Assembly (NCBI RefSeq): GCF_001704295.1
Contig: NZ_CP012334.1
Coordinates: 1,376,084 to 1,440,083, forward strand
Origin: Bordetella sp. H567
Lineage (GTDB): Bacteria; Pseudomonadota; Gammaproteobacteria; Burkholderiales; Burkholderiaceae_B
Direction: 5' to 3'
DNA length: 64,000 nucleotides
Under the pieces are notes generated by a model, which was not told the origin of the DNA, searched no databases, and saw only the letters and a program-made list of their open reading frames with translations. This document shows, piece after piece, positions 31,966-41,233 of this stretch. The position numbers and the translations under genes are program-made. Within the stretch, counting starts at the first letter, position 1; each line of letters begins with the position of its first letter.

Positions 31966-32859
31966 TCAGCGGGGCGTTGCCTGTTCCCGGATCATGTCGT
32001 AAAGCGCCTGAGCCGCCGGGGATAGGTGAGCAGTCTTGCGCGTTACGAGAACCAAAGTTCGGGAAACAATCGGATCGGCAAGTTCGACCGTTCGCACGGT
32101 AGGATAAGCACCTTTCTGTATCGCCAGCCTCGGCACGACGGCGACGCCCACGCCTTGAGCAACCAGTCCTACAGCAGTCGAACTACGCTGCACTTCATAG
32201 AACGAGCGCAATGCGAGGCTATTGGCCTCCAGGGCAGGATCAAGCAAGGCTCGATTGGCGCTCACCTCGCCTGCAAAAATCAGCGGATAGGGCTGCAACT
32301 GCACCCACGCGATGCGCCGACGTTTGGCCAGAGGATGATCTTCATGGCAAATCAGCACGTACCGGTCCTCGGTCAACGGCAGGCTGACGAGTTCGGGGTG
32401 ATGTTCCCCGGCAATGTTGATACCGAATTCCGCCTCACGACGCAGCACCGCCTCCACGACAGCAGATGAAGCATGATCGAGAATCTTGATGCGGTTGTGC
32501 GGGTAACGCGCAGAATATGCCTGCATGATACGCGGCAGGTACTGCACTCCCACGGTCGGTACGCATGCAATCGAGACGTCGCCACGCCGAGCGATTCCGG
32601 TCTCACGAATTTCGACCAGAGCATCGGCCAGTTCACCGAGCAGGCGTCGCGCCTGAGGGAGGAAGTCCCGGCCGATTTCCGTGAGAGCAATCGAACGTGT
32701 GGTGCGTTCGATCAGCGTTACGCCGAGAAAATCTTCGAGCTTGCGCAAACGCAGCGTTATCGCCGTTTGAGTCACGTGCAAGGCATCGGCGGCGCCCTGA
32801 AAACTACCCCTATCAGCAATACCGACAAACGCCTGCACACCAAGGATGTCGATTTTCAT
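31966..32859 (-). CDS. LysR-type transcriptional regulator (island-borne)
   Basis: This 297-residue LysR protein has MKIDILGVQAFVGIADRGSF and ALHVTQTAITLRLRKLEDFLG as its DNA-binding domain, and an effector domain with FGINIAGEHHPELVSLPLTED. It is divergent from the 2-hydroxyacid dehydrogenase at 32951 with a 91-bp AT-rich gap, so it is the likely regulator of that gene. Base composition is lower in G+C than neighbouring chromosomal genes, consistent with transfer. Confidence 0.92.
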   Translation of the reverse strand: MKIDILGVQAFVGIADRGSFQGAADALHVTQTAITLRLRKLEDFLGVTLIERTTRSIALTEIGRDFLPQARRLLGELADALVEIRETGIARRGDVSIACVPTVGVQYLPRIMQAYSARYPHNRIKILDHASSAVVEAVLRREAEFGINIAGEHHPELVSLPLTEDRYVLICHEDHPLAKRRRIAWVQLQPYPLIFAGEVSANRALLDPALEANSLALRSFYEVQRSSTAVGLVAQGVGVAVVPRLAIQKGAYPTVRTVELADPIVSRTLVLVTRKTAHLSPAAQALYDMIREQATPR

Positions 32860-32950
32860 AAGAAAAATTTGTTAATCTAAGAAATAATTTCGTTTTACCC
32901 TCTGTCCTGAAGAGCTCAAGATATGAGTCCAGGTAAGAGAAAGGCTGATT

Positions 32951-34204
32951 ATGAATATCACCATTCTGGACGATTATTTCGACACGCTGCGCGGCCTGCC
33001 ATGTTTCCGCAAACTGGACGGACATACCGTGACCATATGGAACGATCACGTGCAGGAGACGGATGCGCTGGCCGAACGCCTACGCGATACCGAAATGCTT
33101 GTTCTAATCCGCGAGCGTACGCAGATCCGGGCACCGCTCATCGCCCGGCTGCCGAAATTGCAGTTGATCAGCCAGCGTAGCGTCTTTCCACATATCGATA
33201 TCGATGCCTGTACCACGCATGGTGTGATCGTTTCCTCGAACCCGCATGCCGATACCCCGTCTTATGCCGCAGCCGAGTTGACTTGGGGATTGATCCTCGC
33301 CGCCATGCGCCAGATTCCGCAACAAATGCGGGCACTGCAGGACGGCCGCTGGCAGATCGGTGTGGGCAAGACCTTGCGAGGGCGAACGCTAGGCATTTAC
33401 GGATATGGCCGCATCGGCGCCGAGGTGGCACGCTACGGTGCGGCTTTCGGGATGAAGGTATTGATCTGGGCCAGCGAGACGTCGCTGCAGCGTGCCCGCG
33501 AAGATGGCTGGGACATCGCGCCCGACAAGCAGACTTTTTTCGAAACTTGCGACGTGCTTTCACTGCACATGCGCTTAGTGCCGGCAACCCGTGGCATCGT
33601 GACGGCGGAAGACTTGGGTGGGATGAAGCCCACAGCCCTGCTTGTGAACACCAGTCGTGCTGGATTGATTGCGCCGGGCGCGCTGGAGCGGGCATTGCAC
33701 GCCGGACGGCCCGGCATGGCGGCCGTGGATGTCTACGATATAGAGCCGCTGCGGGATCCGCGGCATCCACTGCTGCGCATGCCCAGCGTGGTGTGTACTC
33801 CCCATATCGGCTACGTGACAGAAGACGAGTTCGAGCTCCAGTTCTCCGACATTTTCGAGCAGATTGTGTCCTTTGCTGCCGGACGCCCGATCCACGTTGT
33901 CAATCCAGAGGTGCTTGCTCAGGCTCGGTTCGGTCACGCCGAACCGGACTCATACGATGTCGTCGAGCCTCTGATCCTTGATCTTCTGGAATGGATCGGA
34001 CCTTATGCACGACCTTACAGCGAGGTCATCGAAGCCTGGCGCACCTCGTGCCCTCGCCTGCCGGTTTGGGAAGAAGCCAACTCGCGAGGTTATCTGACCC
34101 GCATCCATTCACCAGGTGGCGTTGCCGAGGTGAAGGTCAGCGAGGCCGGCGCCGCCCATTTGCGCGTTAGTCGTGGCAGGCCGATGGGGAGTTCGCAGCC
34201 TTAG
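32951..34204 (+). CDS. D-isomer 2-hydroxyacid dehydrogenase with an extra C-terminal domain
   Basis: Of 417 residues, the first 320 or so form a D-2-hydroxyacid dehydrogenase: NAD motif [17 protein letters not shown] near 142, catalytic arginine in NTSRAGLI near 235, glutamate in VYDIEPLRD near 264 and histidine in TPHIGYV near 284. About 75 further residues follow. [19 protein letters not shown] and [19 protein letters not shown] resemble small stand-alone winged-helix-like proteins that I recall from Proteobacteria, so this looks like a fusion. RBS GGTAAGAGAAAGG precedes the ATG. It is paired with the divergent LysR. Confidence 0.85.
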   Translation: MNITILDDYFDTLRGLPCFRKLDGHTVTIWNDHVQETDALAERLRDTEMLVLIRERTQIRAPLIARLPKLQLISQRSVFPHIDIDACTTHGVIVSSNPHADTPSYAAAELTWGLILAAMRQIPQQMRALQDGRWQIGVGKTLRGRTLGIYGYGRIGAEVARYGAAFGMKVLIWASETSLQRAREDGWDIAPDKQTFFETCDVLSLHMRLVPATRGIVTAEDLGGMKPTALLVNTSRAGLIAPGALERALHAGRPGMAAVDVYDIEPLRDPRHPLLRMPSVVCTPHIGYVTEDEFELQFSDIFEQIVSFAAGRPIHVVNPEVLAQARFGHAEPDSYDVVEPLILDLLEWIGPYARPYSEVIEAWRTSCPRLPVWEEANSRGYLTRIHSPGGVAEVKVSEAGAAHLRVSRGRPMGSSQP

Positions 34205-34300
34205 CTTGAATTTCAGGGCAACGCTTTCGCCGCCGGGAAGGGATATACAGGATGGGATATCGAATGACTGCTTCTGGCCGATAGCAGGCGTTGAAGTGTG

Positions 34301-34371
34301 CGCTCGCAAAGTTCCAGAGTGCGTGAAATTTCGCTCGCAAAATTCCAACTTCATTGACGCGCCAATTCCAA
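34301..34371 (-). repeat. Right cluster of subterminal repeats
   Basis: Two 16-bp direct repeats, CGCTCGCAAAGTTCCA (34301-34316) and CGCTCGCAAAATTCCA (34332-34347), differ at one base. AATTCCAA, the inverse of the left-cluster TTGGAATT, occurs at 34341-34348 and 34364-34371. The rest of the 34205-34473 gap shows nothing else. Confidence 0.45.
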
Positions 34372-34473
34372 ATTGGGTGACGCGCTTTCTCCAAGTCGTT
34401 GATCTGTACGGACGTGGAAATCTAAATTAGGTGAACTTCGACAGCTGACGGGCCGGTGACTGCCCGCTATCCG

Positions 34474-34512
34474 AGCGAGCGGTCACACGTTCGAATCGTG
34501 TAGGGCGGGCCA
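34474..34512 (+). repeat. attR-type direct repeat of the tRNA-Arg 3' end
   Basis: This is an exact copy of the last 39 bases of tRNA-Arg including CCA. The preceding bases do not continue the tRNA, so this is a fragment marking the distal island junction. Confidence 0.85.
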
Positions 34513-34540
34513 TACGATACGGTGGCCTGCCGTGTCTTCC

Positions 34541-35455
34541 CTACCACCGGCCATCCGCGCCGCGCCGATGCGGCTCGAAGGCATCCATCAGAAACTCCAC
34601 CAGCGCGCGCGTCTTGGCCGACAAGTGGCTGCGCGTGGGGAATACCGCGTAAATATCCGCGGGCGGCAAGTCCCACTTGGACAGCACGCGTTGCAGCCGG
34701 CCGGATCGCAGCAAGGGGGCGATCTCCCATAGCGAGCGCATCAGGATCCCATGCCCGTCCAGCGCCCAGCTGACGACACATTCGCCATCGTTGCAGGCTA
34801 GCGGGCCGCGCACCTTCACCGTCTCGGCATGGGTGCCTGACCTCAGGTGCCAGGTGCCGAACGTCTCGTCGCTTTCCTGGATGAACAGGCAGGCGTGCTG
34901 CGCCAGTTCGCGCGGCGTGGCGGGCTGTCCATGCTTGTCCAGATAGGACCTGGCCGCACCCAGGACCCGCCGGTTATGAGCCAGGAGCCGCGCAGTCAGG
35001 GTGGAGTCGCGCAGCTCGCCGACGCGAACCTGCAGATCGAAGCCTTGTTCGATCGGATTGACTGGCCGGTCCGTCAGCGTCAGCTGGACTTCGACTTCCG
35101 GATAGCGCCGCGCGAAGTCCGAGAGGACGGACGAGATGTGCCTGCGCCCGAACCCCAAGGTACTGACCACGCGCAGGATGCCGCGCGGGGTGGCGTGCGA
35201 GCCCGCTACCTTGCGCTCCAGCGCCTCGAGTTCCTCCAGCACCCTCGCGCCTTCCACCAGATAGGTTTCCCCTTCCGGCGTCAGGCTGGCGCGCCGCGTC
35301 GTACGCTGCAGAAGGCGTACGCCCAGCCTGCGCTCCACGGCGGCCAGCCGCTTGCTGACCGCAGGGGGCGTGATGCCCAATTGCTGCGCGACTTCCCGCA
35401 GGTTGCTGTGCTTGGCGACGATCGAAAAGAACTCCAGGTCCGAAAGCGAACTCAT
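34541..35455 (-). CDS. LysR-type transcriptional regulator
   Basis: This 304-residue regulator begins MSSLSDLEFFSIVAKHSNLR, with QLGITPPAVSKRLAAVERRLG as recognition helix. The start at 35455 fits the family; an in-frame ATG at 35479 adds eight residues. The ligand domain contains TDRPVNPIEQGFDLQVRVGE, typical of the CrgA-like branch. It is divergent from the Bug gene at 35555. The AT-rich gap holds TTAATATTAA (35516-35525) and two direct copies of ATTAACC (35456-35462, 35521-35527) that may be its binding sites. Confidence 0.92.
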   Translation of the reverse strand: MSSLSDLEFFSIVAKHSNLREVAQQLGITPPAVSKRLAAVERRLGVRLLQRTTRRASLTPEGETYLVEGARVLEELEALERKVAGSHATPRGILRVVSTLGFGRRHISSVLSDFARRYPEVEVQLTLTDRPVNPIEQGFDLQVRVGELRDSTLTARLLAHNRRVLGAARSYLDKHGQPATPRELAQHACLFIQESDETFGTWHLRSGTHAETVKVRGPLACNDGECVVSWALDGHGILMRSLWEIAPLLRSGRLQRVLSKWDLPPADIYAVFPTRSHLSAKTRALVEFLMDAFEPHRRGADGRW

Positions 35456-35554
35456 TATTAACCTGTAAGAATCAAACAACTACTCTGGACGGAACTATAT
35501 TGCTGTAATTCACTATTAATATTAACCACACAAGAAACCATAAAGGGAGACACC

Positions 35555-36511
35555 ATGTTCCGCCGTTTGCTTCCCCTTGTTGCCACGCTGGCGATTTGCG
35601 CTTCGGCCGCCGCGCAATATCCCGATCGTCCCGTCAAACTCATCGTGCCCTACGCGCCGGGCGGCAGTGCCGACATCGTCGCCCGCATGATCAGCGACGA
35701 ATGGGGCAAGACGCTGGGCCGGCCAGTCGTCATCGAAAACAGGGGAGGCGCGGGCGGCAATGTGGGCGTGGACGCCGTGGCCAAGGCCGCCCCCGACGGC
35801 TACACCATCGGCCTGCAGACCGTCTCGCTGGCGATCAATCCGGCGCTGTTCTCCCACATGCCTTACGACACCTTGAAGGATCTGGCCCCCATCAGCATGG
35901 TGGCATCGTCGCAGCATGTGCTGGTGGTCAACAACGAGGTACCCGCCAAGAGCGTCAAGGAATTGGTCGACCTGGCGAAACGCGAGCCGGGAAAATTGAG
36001 CTACGCATCCGCCGGCCCCGGCAGCACCTTCCATATGGCCGCCGAGCTGTTCAAGTCGGTCGCCGGGGTGGACATCGCCCACATTCCCTATCGCGGCGGT
36101 GGCCCGGCCCTGATCGACACGATCGGCGGCCAAGTGCAGCTGTGCTTCCCGGTCCTTTCCGCCGCGCGTGGCCAGGTGGAGGCCGGCAAGGTCCGTGCCC
36201 TGGGCGTCACGGGGCGCAAGCGATCGCCCCTGATGCCGGACGTGCCCACCATCGCCGAGGCGGGACTGCCCGACTATGCATTCGAGACGTGGTTCATGGT
36301 GTTCGCGCCAGCCGGCACACCGGCGCCCGTCATCGACAAGCTAAATAGCACGCTCGGGAAAGTCCTTGCCGCGCCGACGATGATGGATCGCATGACGCGC
36401 GAAGGCTTCGACGCCATCCCCTCGTCGCCGTCCGAAGCCCGCGCGCGCCTGCAAACCGAAATGCCCCAATGGGCACAACTGATCAAAAAAAGCGGCATCA
36501 CGATGCAGTGA
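35555..36511 (+). CDS. Bug/TctC family solute-binding protein
   Basis: This 318-residue protein has a signal peptide ending AAAQ near residue 21, then VKLIVPYAPGGSADIVARMI and PDGYTIGLQ. AAAGGGAGA lies before the ATG. It is followed at 40 bp by aconitase-family dehydratase subunits, so the likely ligand is a 2-hydroxy di- or tricarboxylic acid such as a substituted malate. Control by the divergent LysR is inferred. Confidence 0.93.
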   Translation: MFRRLLPLVATLAICASAAAQYPDRPVKLIVPYAPGGSADIVARMISDEWGKTLGRPVVIENRGGAGGNVGVDAVAKAAPDGYTIGLQTVSLAINPALFSHMPYDTLKDLAPISMVASSQHVLVVNNEVPAKSVKELVDLAKREPGKLSYASAGPGSTFHMAAELFKSVAGVDIAHIPYRGGGPALIDTIGGQVQLCFPVLSAARGQVEAGKVRALGVTGRKRSPLMPDVPTIAEAGLPDYAFETWFMVFAPAGTPAPVIDKLNSTLGKVLAAPTMMDRMTREGFDAIPSSPSEARARLQTEMPQWAQLIKKSGITMQ

Positions 36512-36551
36512 TGCCGGTCCGAGGTCTTTCCCTGCCTTCACCCTACGCCAA

Positions 36552-37970
36552 ATGTCTCCACGAACCCTCTACCAAAAGCTCATCGACGCGCACACGGTGG
36601 CAAAGCTGGACGAGCAGAACATCCTGCTTTTCTGCGACTTGCACCTGATGAACGAGTACACCAGCCCGGAGGCTTTCGCGGGACTGCGCGAGCAAGGCCG
36701 GGGCGTGGCCATGCCCGGGCAGAACGTGGCCATGGTCAGCCACATCATTCCGACCCATCCGGCAAGGCCGCGCGTCATCGCCGATCCCGCGTCGGCGCTA
36801 CAGGCCCTTACCTTGAAGCGGAACTGCGACACGTTCGATATCCCGCTCTTCGACACGAACGACGCCTTGCAGGGAATCGAACATGTGGTCGCACCCGAGC
36901 ACGGCATGATCAGGCCGGGCATGGTCGTGATCTGCGGCGACAGCCACACGACGACCTACGGCGCCTTGGGGGCACTGGGCTTCGGCATCGGCACGACCGA
37001 GGTCGAGCATGTGCTTGCCACGCAGACCTTGGTCTATCGTGTGGCGCAGACCATGCACATCCGCGTCGACGGCGAATTGGGATTCGGCGTTACGGGCAAG
37101 GACCTGGTGCTGGCCATCATCGGCCGGATCGGCGCCCAAGGCGCCCGCGGCTACGTCGTCGAATACAGCGGCAGCGCGGTCGCGGCGCTTTCCATCGAGG
37201 CGCGCTTCACGCTGTGCAACATGATCGTGGAGGCCGGCGCGCGTGGCGCGCTGATCGCGCCCGACCAGAAAGCCATCGACTACGTGATGGCGCGTGCGCC
37301 GGATCTGGGCGGGGCCTGCCGGCACGCGGCGCTGGAGGCCTGGGCGGATCTGCGTTCGGACGAAGGGGCAGACTTTGATGCCTGCTACACGATCGATGCA
37401 GGGACGATCGCGCCGCAGGTCACATGGGGCACGAGTCCCGACCAGGTCGTCGCCATCGATGGGCATGTGCCTTGCCCGAACCAGATGGACGACGCGGTGG
37501 CGCGCGACAGCGCCGCGCGGGCCATGGAATACACCCGCATGGGTGCCGGCGCCGCCATCGAGGGAACCCCCGTACAGCACGTCTTCATCGGGTCATGCAC
37601 CAATGGCCGCATCGAGGACCTGCGTGCCGCCGCGGCAGTCGTGCGGGGCCGTCACGTTGCCGAGGGTGTGCGGGCCATGGTGGTGCCCGGCTCGGGGGCC
37701 GTGAGAGTCGCCGCGGAGTCGGAAGGGCTGGACAAGGTCTTCATCGACGCGGGCTTCGAATGGCGCAATGCGGGCTGCTCCATGTGCCTGGCGATGAATG
37801 ACGACGTGCTCGGCGATGGCGTGCGCTGCGCGTCGACCACGAACCGCAACTTCGAGGGACGGCAGGGCCGGGGCGCCATCACGCATCTCATGAGCCCGGC
37901 CATGGCCGCGGCGGCGGCAACCACCGGCCGCATCACCGATGTGCGCCAATTGAAGGAGTCGCGCCCATGA
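36552..37970 (+). CDS. LeuC-like large subunit of an aconitase-family hydro-lyase
   Basis: This 472-residue protein is a member of the 3-isopropylmalate dehydratase/homoaconitase large-subunit family. The three [4Fe-4S] cysteines are visible in GSCTNGR near residue 346 and AGCSMC near 406-409, and GDSHTTTYGALGALGFG near 129 is conserved. It isomerises or dehydrates 2-hydroxy dicarboxylates with its small subunit, whose gene overlaps by 4 bp. The context (Bug and LysR, no leuB) points to a catabolic paralogue such as dimethylmalate or citramalate dehydratase rather than leucine synthesis. Confidence 0.88.
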   Translation: MSPRTLYQKLIDAHTVAKLDEQNILLFCDLHLMNEYTSPEAFAGLREQGRGVAMPGQNVAMVSHIIPTHPARPRVIADPASALQALTLKRNCDTFDIPLFDTNDALQGIEHVVAPEHGMIRPGMVVICGDSHTTTYGALGALGFGIGTTEVEHVLATQTLVYRVAQTMHIRVDGELGFGVTGKDLVLAIIGRIGAQGARGYVVEYSGSAVAALSIEARFTLCNMIVEAGARGALIAPDQKAIDYVMARAPDLGGACRHAALEAWADLRSDEGADFDACYTIDAGTIAPQVTWGTSPDQVVAIDGHVPCPNQMDDAVARDSAARAMEYTRMGAGAAIEGTPVQHVFIGSCTNGRIEDLRAAAAVVRGRHVAEGVRAMVVPGSGAVRVAAESEGLDKVFIDAGFEWRNAGCSMCLAMNDDVLGDGVRCASTTNRNFEGRQGRGAITHLMSPAMAAAAATTGRITDVRQLKESRP

Positions 37971-38644
37971 CCCAGTCCACTGTCATCGAAGGGCGCGCCG
38001 CTGCCCTGCGTATCGAGAACCTGGACACCGACCAGATCATGCCGAAGCAATTCCTGCGCGGCATCGACAAGTCCGGTCTGAAGGAGGGGCTGCTGTACGA
38101 CCTGCGCTTTGACGCGCAGGGACGGCCTTGTCCGGATTTCGTGTTGAATCGAGATGCCTATGCCGGTGTCTCCATCTTGGTCGGCGGCTCCAATTTCGGT
38201 TGTGGCTCCAGCCGCGAACACGCCGTGTGGGGACTTCAGCAATTTGGCATCAAGGCGGTCGTGGCCTGCAGTTTCGCGGAGATCTTTTTCTCCAACGCGA
38301 TGAACAACCGCCTGCTGCTGGTTACCCTCCCGGCAGATGACATCGCGCGGCTGATGGCCGACGCGGATGAGCCTTTGCATAACACCGTCAGGATCGACGT
38401 CGCCGCGCAGACACTGCAAAGCCGCGGCGTGCGCGCGGAGTTCGACCTGGTGTCGCAGCACAGGCGCATGTTCCTGGAGGGTCTGGACAACATCGGCCTG
38501 TCCTTGACCTACGAGGAACAGATCAAGGGCTTTGCCGCCGGCCATTGGCAACGGCAACCGTGGCTGAAGGACGTTGCCGCCATGACGCGGGAACGGCTTT
38601 CCCATGACGGTCCGGCATCACCGCCGCCATTTGCTCAGCCATGA
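37967..38644 (+). CDS. LeuD-like small subunit of the hydro-lyase
   Basis: This 225-residue protein has the swivel-domain motifs of 3-isopropylmalate dehydratase small subunits: NLDTDQIMPKQFLRGIDKSG near residue 17, NFGCGSSREHAVWGLQQFG near 77, then SFAEIFFSNAMNNRLL. The loop after DTDQI supplies substrate specificity. It begins with an ATGA overlap, indicating stoichiometric production with the large subunit. Confidence 0.9.
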   Translation: MTQSTVIEGRAAALRIENLDTDQIMPKQFLRGIDKSGLKEGLLYDLRFDAQGRPCPDFVLNRDAYAGVSILVGGSNFGCGSSREHAVWGLQQFGIKAVVACSFAEIFFSNAMNNRLLLVTLPADDIARLMADADEPLHNTVRIDVAAQTLQSRGVRAEFDLVSQHRRMFLEGLDNIGLSLTYEEQIKGFAAGHWQRQPWLKDVAAMTRERLSHDGPASPPPFAQP

Positions 38645-38766
38645 AGCAGCCATGGCGTCGCCCGCGCGTCCATGCGGCGCGCATCCTCATGGGAACTGCC
38701 GGGCATGCCCCTTGCTGAACCTTGGTTCATGCGCCAATTCCGGCGTTTCTTGAAAGGAGTGCAGCG

Positions 38767-38946
38767 ATGAACAAGGACCAGGTAAAAGGCGTGGGCGAGC
38801 AGGTCAAGGGCAAGGTTAACGAGACCGTGGGCAAGGCCACCGGAAACAAGAGCCAGGAGCTGAAGGGCGACGTCCAGCAAGGTGTCGGCAAGGCGCAGAA
38901 GGCGGCCGGCGACGTGCGCGAAGACGTCAAGAAGAACCAGCCCTAA
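38767..38946 (+). CDS. CsbD family stress-response protein
   Basis: This 59-residue, highly charged, helical protein has repeated KGVGEQVKGKVNETVGKATG and GDVQQGVGKAQKAAGD units, the CsbD pattern. The start at 38767 follows GAAAGGAG. CsbD-like proteins are abundant under general stress in many bacteria, but their molecular role is unknown. It is monocistronic and followed by a strong hairpin at 39006. Confidence 0.9.
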   Translation: MNKDQVKGVGEQVKGKVNETVGKATGNKSQELKGDVQQGVGKAQKAAGDVREDVKKNQP

Positions 38947-39005
38947 GTCGTAGTCCAGCCAATAGACGCTCGCCGTACGCGCCGCGCGTACGGCGAACCC
39001 GTTGA

Positions 39006-39031
39006 ACAAGGGCGGCCCCGGCCGCCCTTGT
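39006..39031. terminator. Bidirectional hairpin between convergent csbD-like and glgX genes
   Basis: ACAAGGGCGGCC (39006-39017) and GGCCGCCCTTGT (39020-39031) form a perfect 12-bp stem. T-runs are poor on both sides, so termination may be inefficient or rely on other factors. Its position between two convergent genes fits a shared terminator. Confidence 0.5.
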
Positions 39032-39043
39032 CCTTGCCCGGCT

Positions 39044-41233
39044 TCAGGCGCCGGGCGCTTCTTCGTCCACCATCGCCTCCTGCAGGTTTTCCAGTACCTC
39101 GCCCGTCTGCCCCTTGGTCTGCAGCGTGAACAGCAGCAGCGAGCGACCCGTGACCTGGTAGACATCGCCGGATCCGAAGCTGGGAAGCTCGGTACGGATC
39201 GGGGCATTGGTGTCGATCATGCATGTCCATTGATCGCTGCCCGGAATTTCCGGCACCGTGAACTCGACCACGTCGTGATAGGCATTGAAGACCAGCATCA
39301 GCGTCGCGTCGGACGCTGGACGGCGGATGCCCGTCGCGCGCGCGCGCCCATCGATGATCAGGCCGAAGCAGCGCATGGCCGGATCGCACCACTGCTCATC
39401 CGAGATATCCACGCCGGCCGGGCTGATCCAGCGCACGTCCGCGACATCCATAAATTCGTCGAACTCCCCCGTCAGGAAGCGTCCCCGGCGCAACACCGGC
39501 AAGGTGTGCCGCAGCGTCGTCAGCTTGCGCGTGAACTCGATCAGCGCGTGCCCCTCTTCGCCGATGTCCCAGTCCACCCAGCTGATGTCGTTGTCCTGGC
39601 AGTAGGCGTTATTGTTGCCCTGCTGGGTGCGGCCGAATTCATCGCCGGCCAGCAGCATGGGCGTGCCCTGGGAAAACAGCAGCGTGGCCAGCAGGTTGCG
39701 CTTCTGCCGCTCACGCAGCGCCCGGATTTCCGCCTCGTCCGTCGGGCCCTCCGCGCCGCAGTTCCAGGAGCGGTTGTCGGAATGCCCGTCGCGGTTCTCC
39801 TCGCCATTGGCCTCGTTGTGCTTGTCGTTGTAGGAAACCAGGTCGTGCAGCGTGAAGCCGTCGTGGGCGGTGATGAAGTTGACGCTGGCCCAGGGGCTGC
39901 GCCCGTTGTGGTTGAACTTGTCGCCCGATGCGGTGATGCGCGCGGCCAGTTCGGCGGCGACACCCTCGTCGCCCTTCCAGTAGGCGCGTACGCAGTCGCG
40001 GAATCGGTCGTTCCATTCCGCCCATCCCGGCGGAAAGCCGCCCACCTGGTAGCCGCCCGGGCCGCAATCCCAGGGCTCGGCGATCAGTTTTACGCTCGAC
40101 AGGATGGGATCCTGGCGGCAGGCCTTCAGGAAGCCGCTCTCGTAGTCGAAGCCGCCCGGCTCGCGGGCCAGGATGGTCGCGAGGTCGAAGCGGAAACCGT
40201 CCACGTTCATCTCGGTGACCCAGTAGCGCAGGCTGTCCATGACCATCTGCAGCACCCGCGGATGGGACAGGTTCAGCGTATTGCCGGTGCCCGTATCGTT
40301 GATGTAATAGCGCTTCTGGTCCGGCAGCAGGCGGTAGTAGGACGCGTTGTCGATGCCGCGGAAGGACAGCGTCGGGCCCAGTTCGCTCCCCTCGGCCGTA
40401 TGGTTGTAGACCACGTCCAGGATGACTTCCAGGTTCGCTTCATGGAAGCGGTCGATCATCTGCTTCAGTTCGGTGATCACGCCGGGCCCCCGCGCGAAAT
40501 AGCGCGGGTCGGCCGCGAAAAAGCCGATGGTGTTGTAGCCCCAATAGTTGGTCAGTCCCTTGTCCAGCAGATGGCTGTCATTGACGAAAGCGTGGATGGG
40601 CAACAGTTCCACGGAGGTGACGCCCAGGGCCTTGATGTGGTCGATGACCGCCTTCTGGCCCAGGCCTTCGAAGGTGCCGCGCATGGATTCCGGCACGGCG
40701 GGGTGGCGCTTGGTATAGCCGCGTACGTGGGTTTCGTAGAAGATGGTCTGCTCCCACGGCACGCGCACGCGCGTCGGGTGTTCCCAGCTGAAGCGCTGGT
40801 CGACGACCTGGCATTTCGGCATGAACGGCGCACTGTCCCGTCCGTCCAAACCGAGATCGCCGTCCTCGCCGCCGATGGTGTAGCCGAACACGGCCGGGTC
40901 CCATTTCAGTTCGCCGACATAGGCCTTGGCATAGGGGTCCAGAAGGAGCTTGTGGGGGTTGAAGCGATGGCCGTTTTCCGGCTCGTAGGGTCCGTGCACG
41001 CGGTAGGCGTAGACCGTGCCCGGCTCCAGGTCGCGCACGTGAACGTGCCAGACCTCATCCGTGAATTCGGGCAACTCGATGCACTCGATCTGTTTTTGGC
41101 CGGTACGGTCGAACAGGCAGACCTCCACTCGCGTGGCGTGCGCGGAAAACAAGGCGAAGTTCACGCCTTCGCCATCCCAGGTGGCGCCCAGGGGGAATGG
41201 CGAGCCTTCGGTAATACGTGGCTGGTCGGTCAT
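39044..41233 (-). CDS. glgX: Glycogen debranching enzyme (isoamylase-type alpha-1,6-glucosidase)
   Basis: This 729-residue GH13 enzyme has an N-terminal carbohydrate-binding-like domain (GSPFPLGATWDGEGVNFALF). The catalytic barrel carries VILDVVYNHTAEGS, the nucleophile region VDGFRFDLATIL, LIAEPWDCGPGG and NFITAHDGFTLHDLVSYND. It removes short branches from glycogen trimmed by phosphorylase. The start at 41233 follows CCGGAG. No other glycogen gene is adjacent. Confidence 0.93.
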   Translation of the reverse strand: MTDQPRITEGSPFPLGATWDGEGVNFALFSAHATRVEVCLFDRTGQKQIECIELPEFTDEVWHVHVRDLEPGTVYAYRVHGPYEPENGHRFNPHKLLLDPYAKAYVGELKWDPAVFGYTIGGEDGDLGLDGRDSAPFMPKCQVVDQRFSWEHPTRVRVPWEQTIFYETHVRGYTKRHPAVPESMRGTFEGLGQKAVIDHIKALGVTSVELLPIHAFVNDSHLLDKGLTNYWGYNTIGFFAADPRYFARGPGVITELKQMIDRFHEANLEVILDVVYNHTAEGSELGPTLSFRGIDNASYYRLLPDQKRYYINDTGTGNTLNLSHPRVLQMVMDSLRYWVTEMNVDGFRFDLATILAREPGGFDYESGFLKACRQDPILSSVKLIAEPWDCGPGGYQVGGFPPGWAEWNDRFRDCVRAYWKGDEGVAAELAARITASGDKFNHNGRSPWASVNFITAHDGFTLHDLVSYNDKHNEANGEENRDGHSDNRSWNCGAEGPTDEAEIRALRERQKRNLLATLLFSQGTPMLLAGDEFGRTQQGNNNAYCQDNDISWVDWDIGEEGHALIEFTRKLTTLRHTLPVLRRGRFLTGEFDEFMDVADVRWISPAGVDISDEQWCDPAMRCFGLIIDGRARATGIRRPASDATLMLVFNAYHDVVEFTVPEIPGSDQWTCMIDTNAPIRTELPSFGSGDVYQVTGRSLLLFTLQTKGQTGEVLENLQEAMVDEEAPGA

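Larger units (their letters stand above)
30858..34512. mobile_element. Genomic island integrated at the tRNA-Arg 3' end, integrase missing
   Basis: The 3' 39 bases of the tRNA gene (30858-30896) recur exactly at 34474-34512 in direct orientation, as left by tyrosine-integrase insertion into a tRNA gene. The enclosed 3.6 kb has visibly lower G+C than its surroundings and carries a lipoprotein, a LysR regulator and a 2-hydroxyacid dehydrogenase. No integrase, excisionase or other mobility gene is present, so the element is probably a deletion remnant fixed in place. Confidence 0.8.

Noticed and set aside
31899-32102. Small plus-strand frame at the end of the island LysR gene
   Set aside because: No ribosome site or recognisable features, and it overlaps the C-terminal coding part of the LysR gene.
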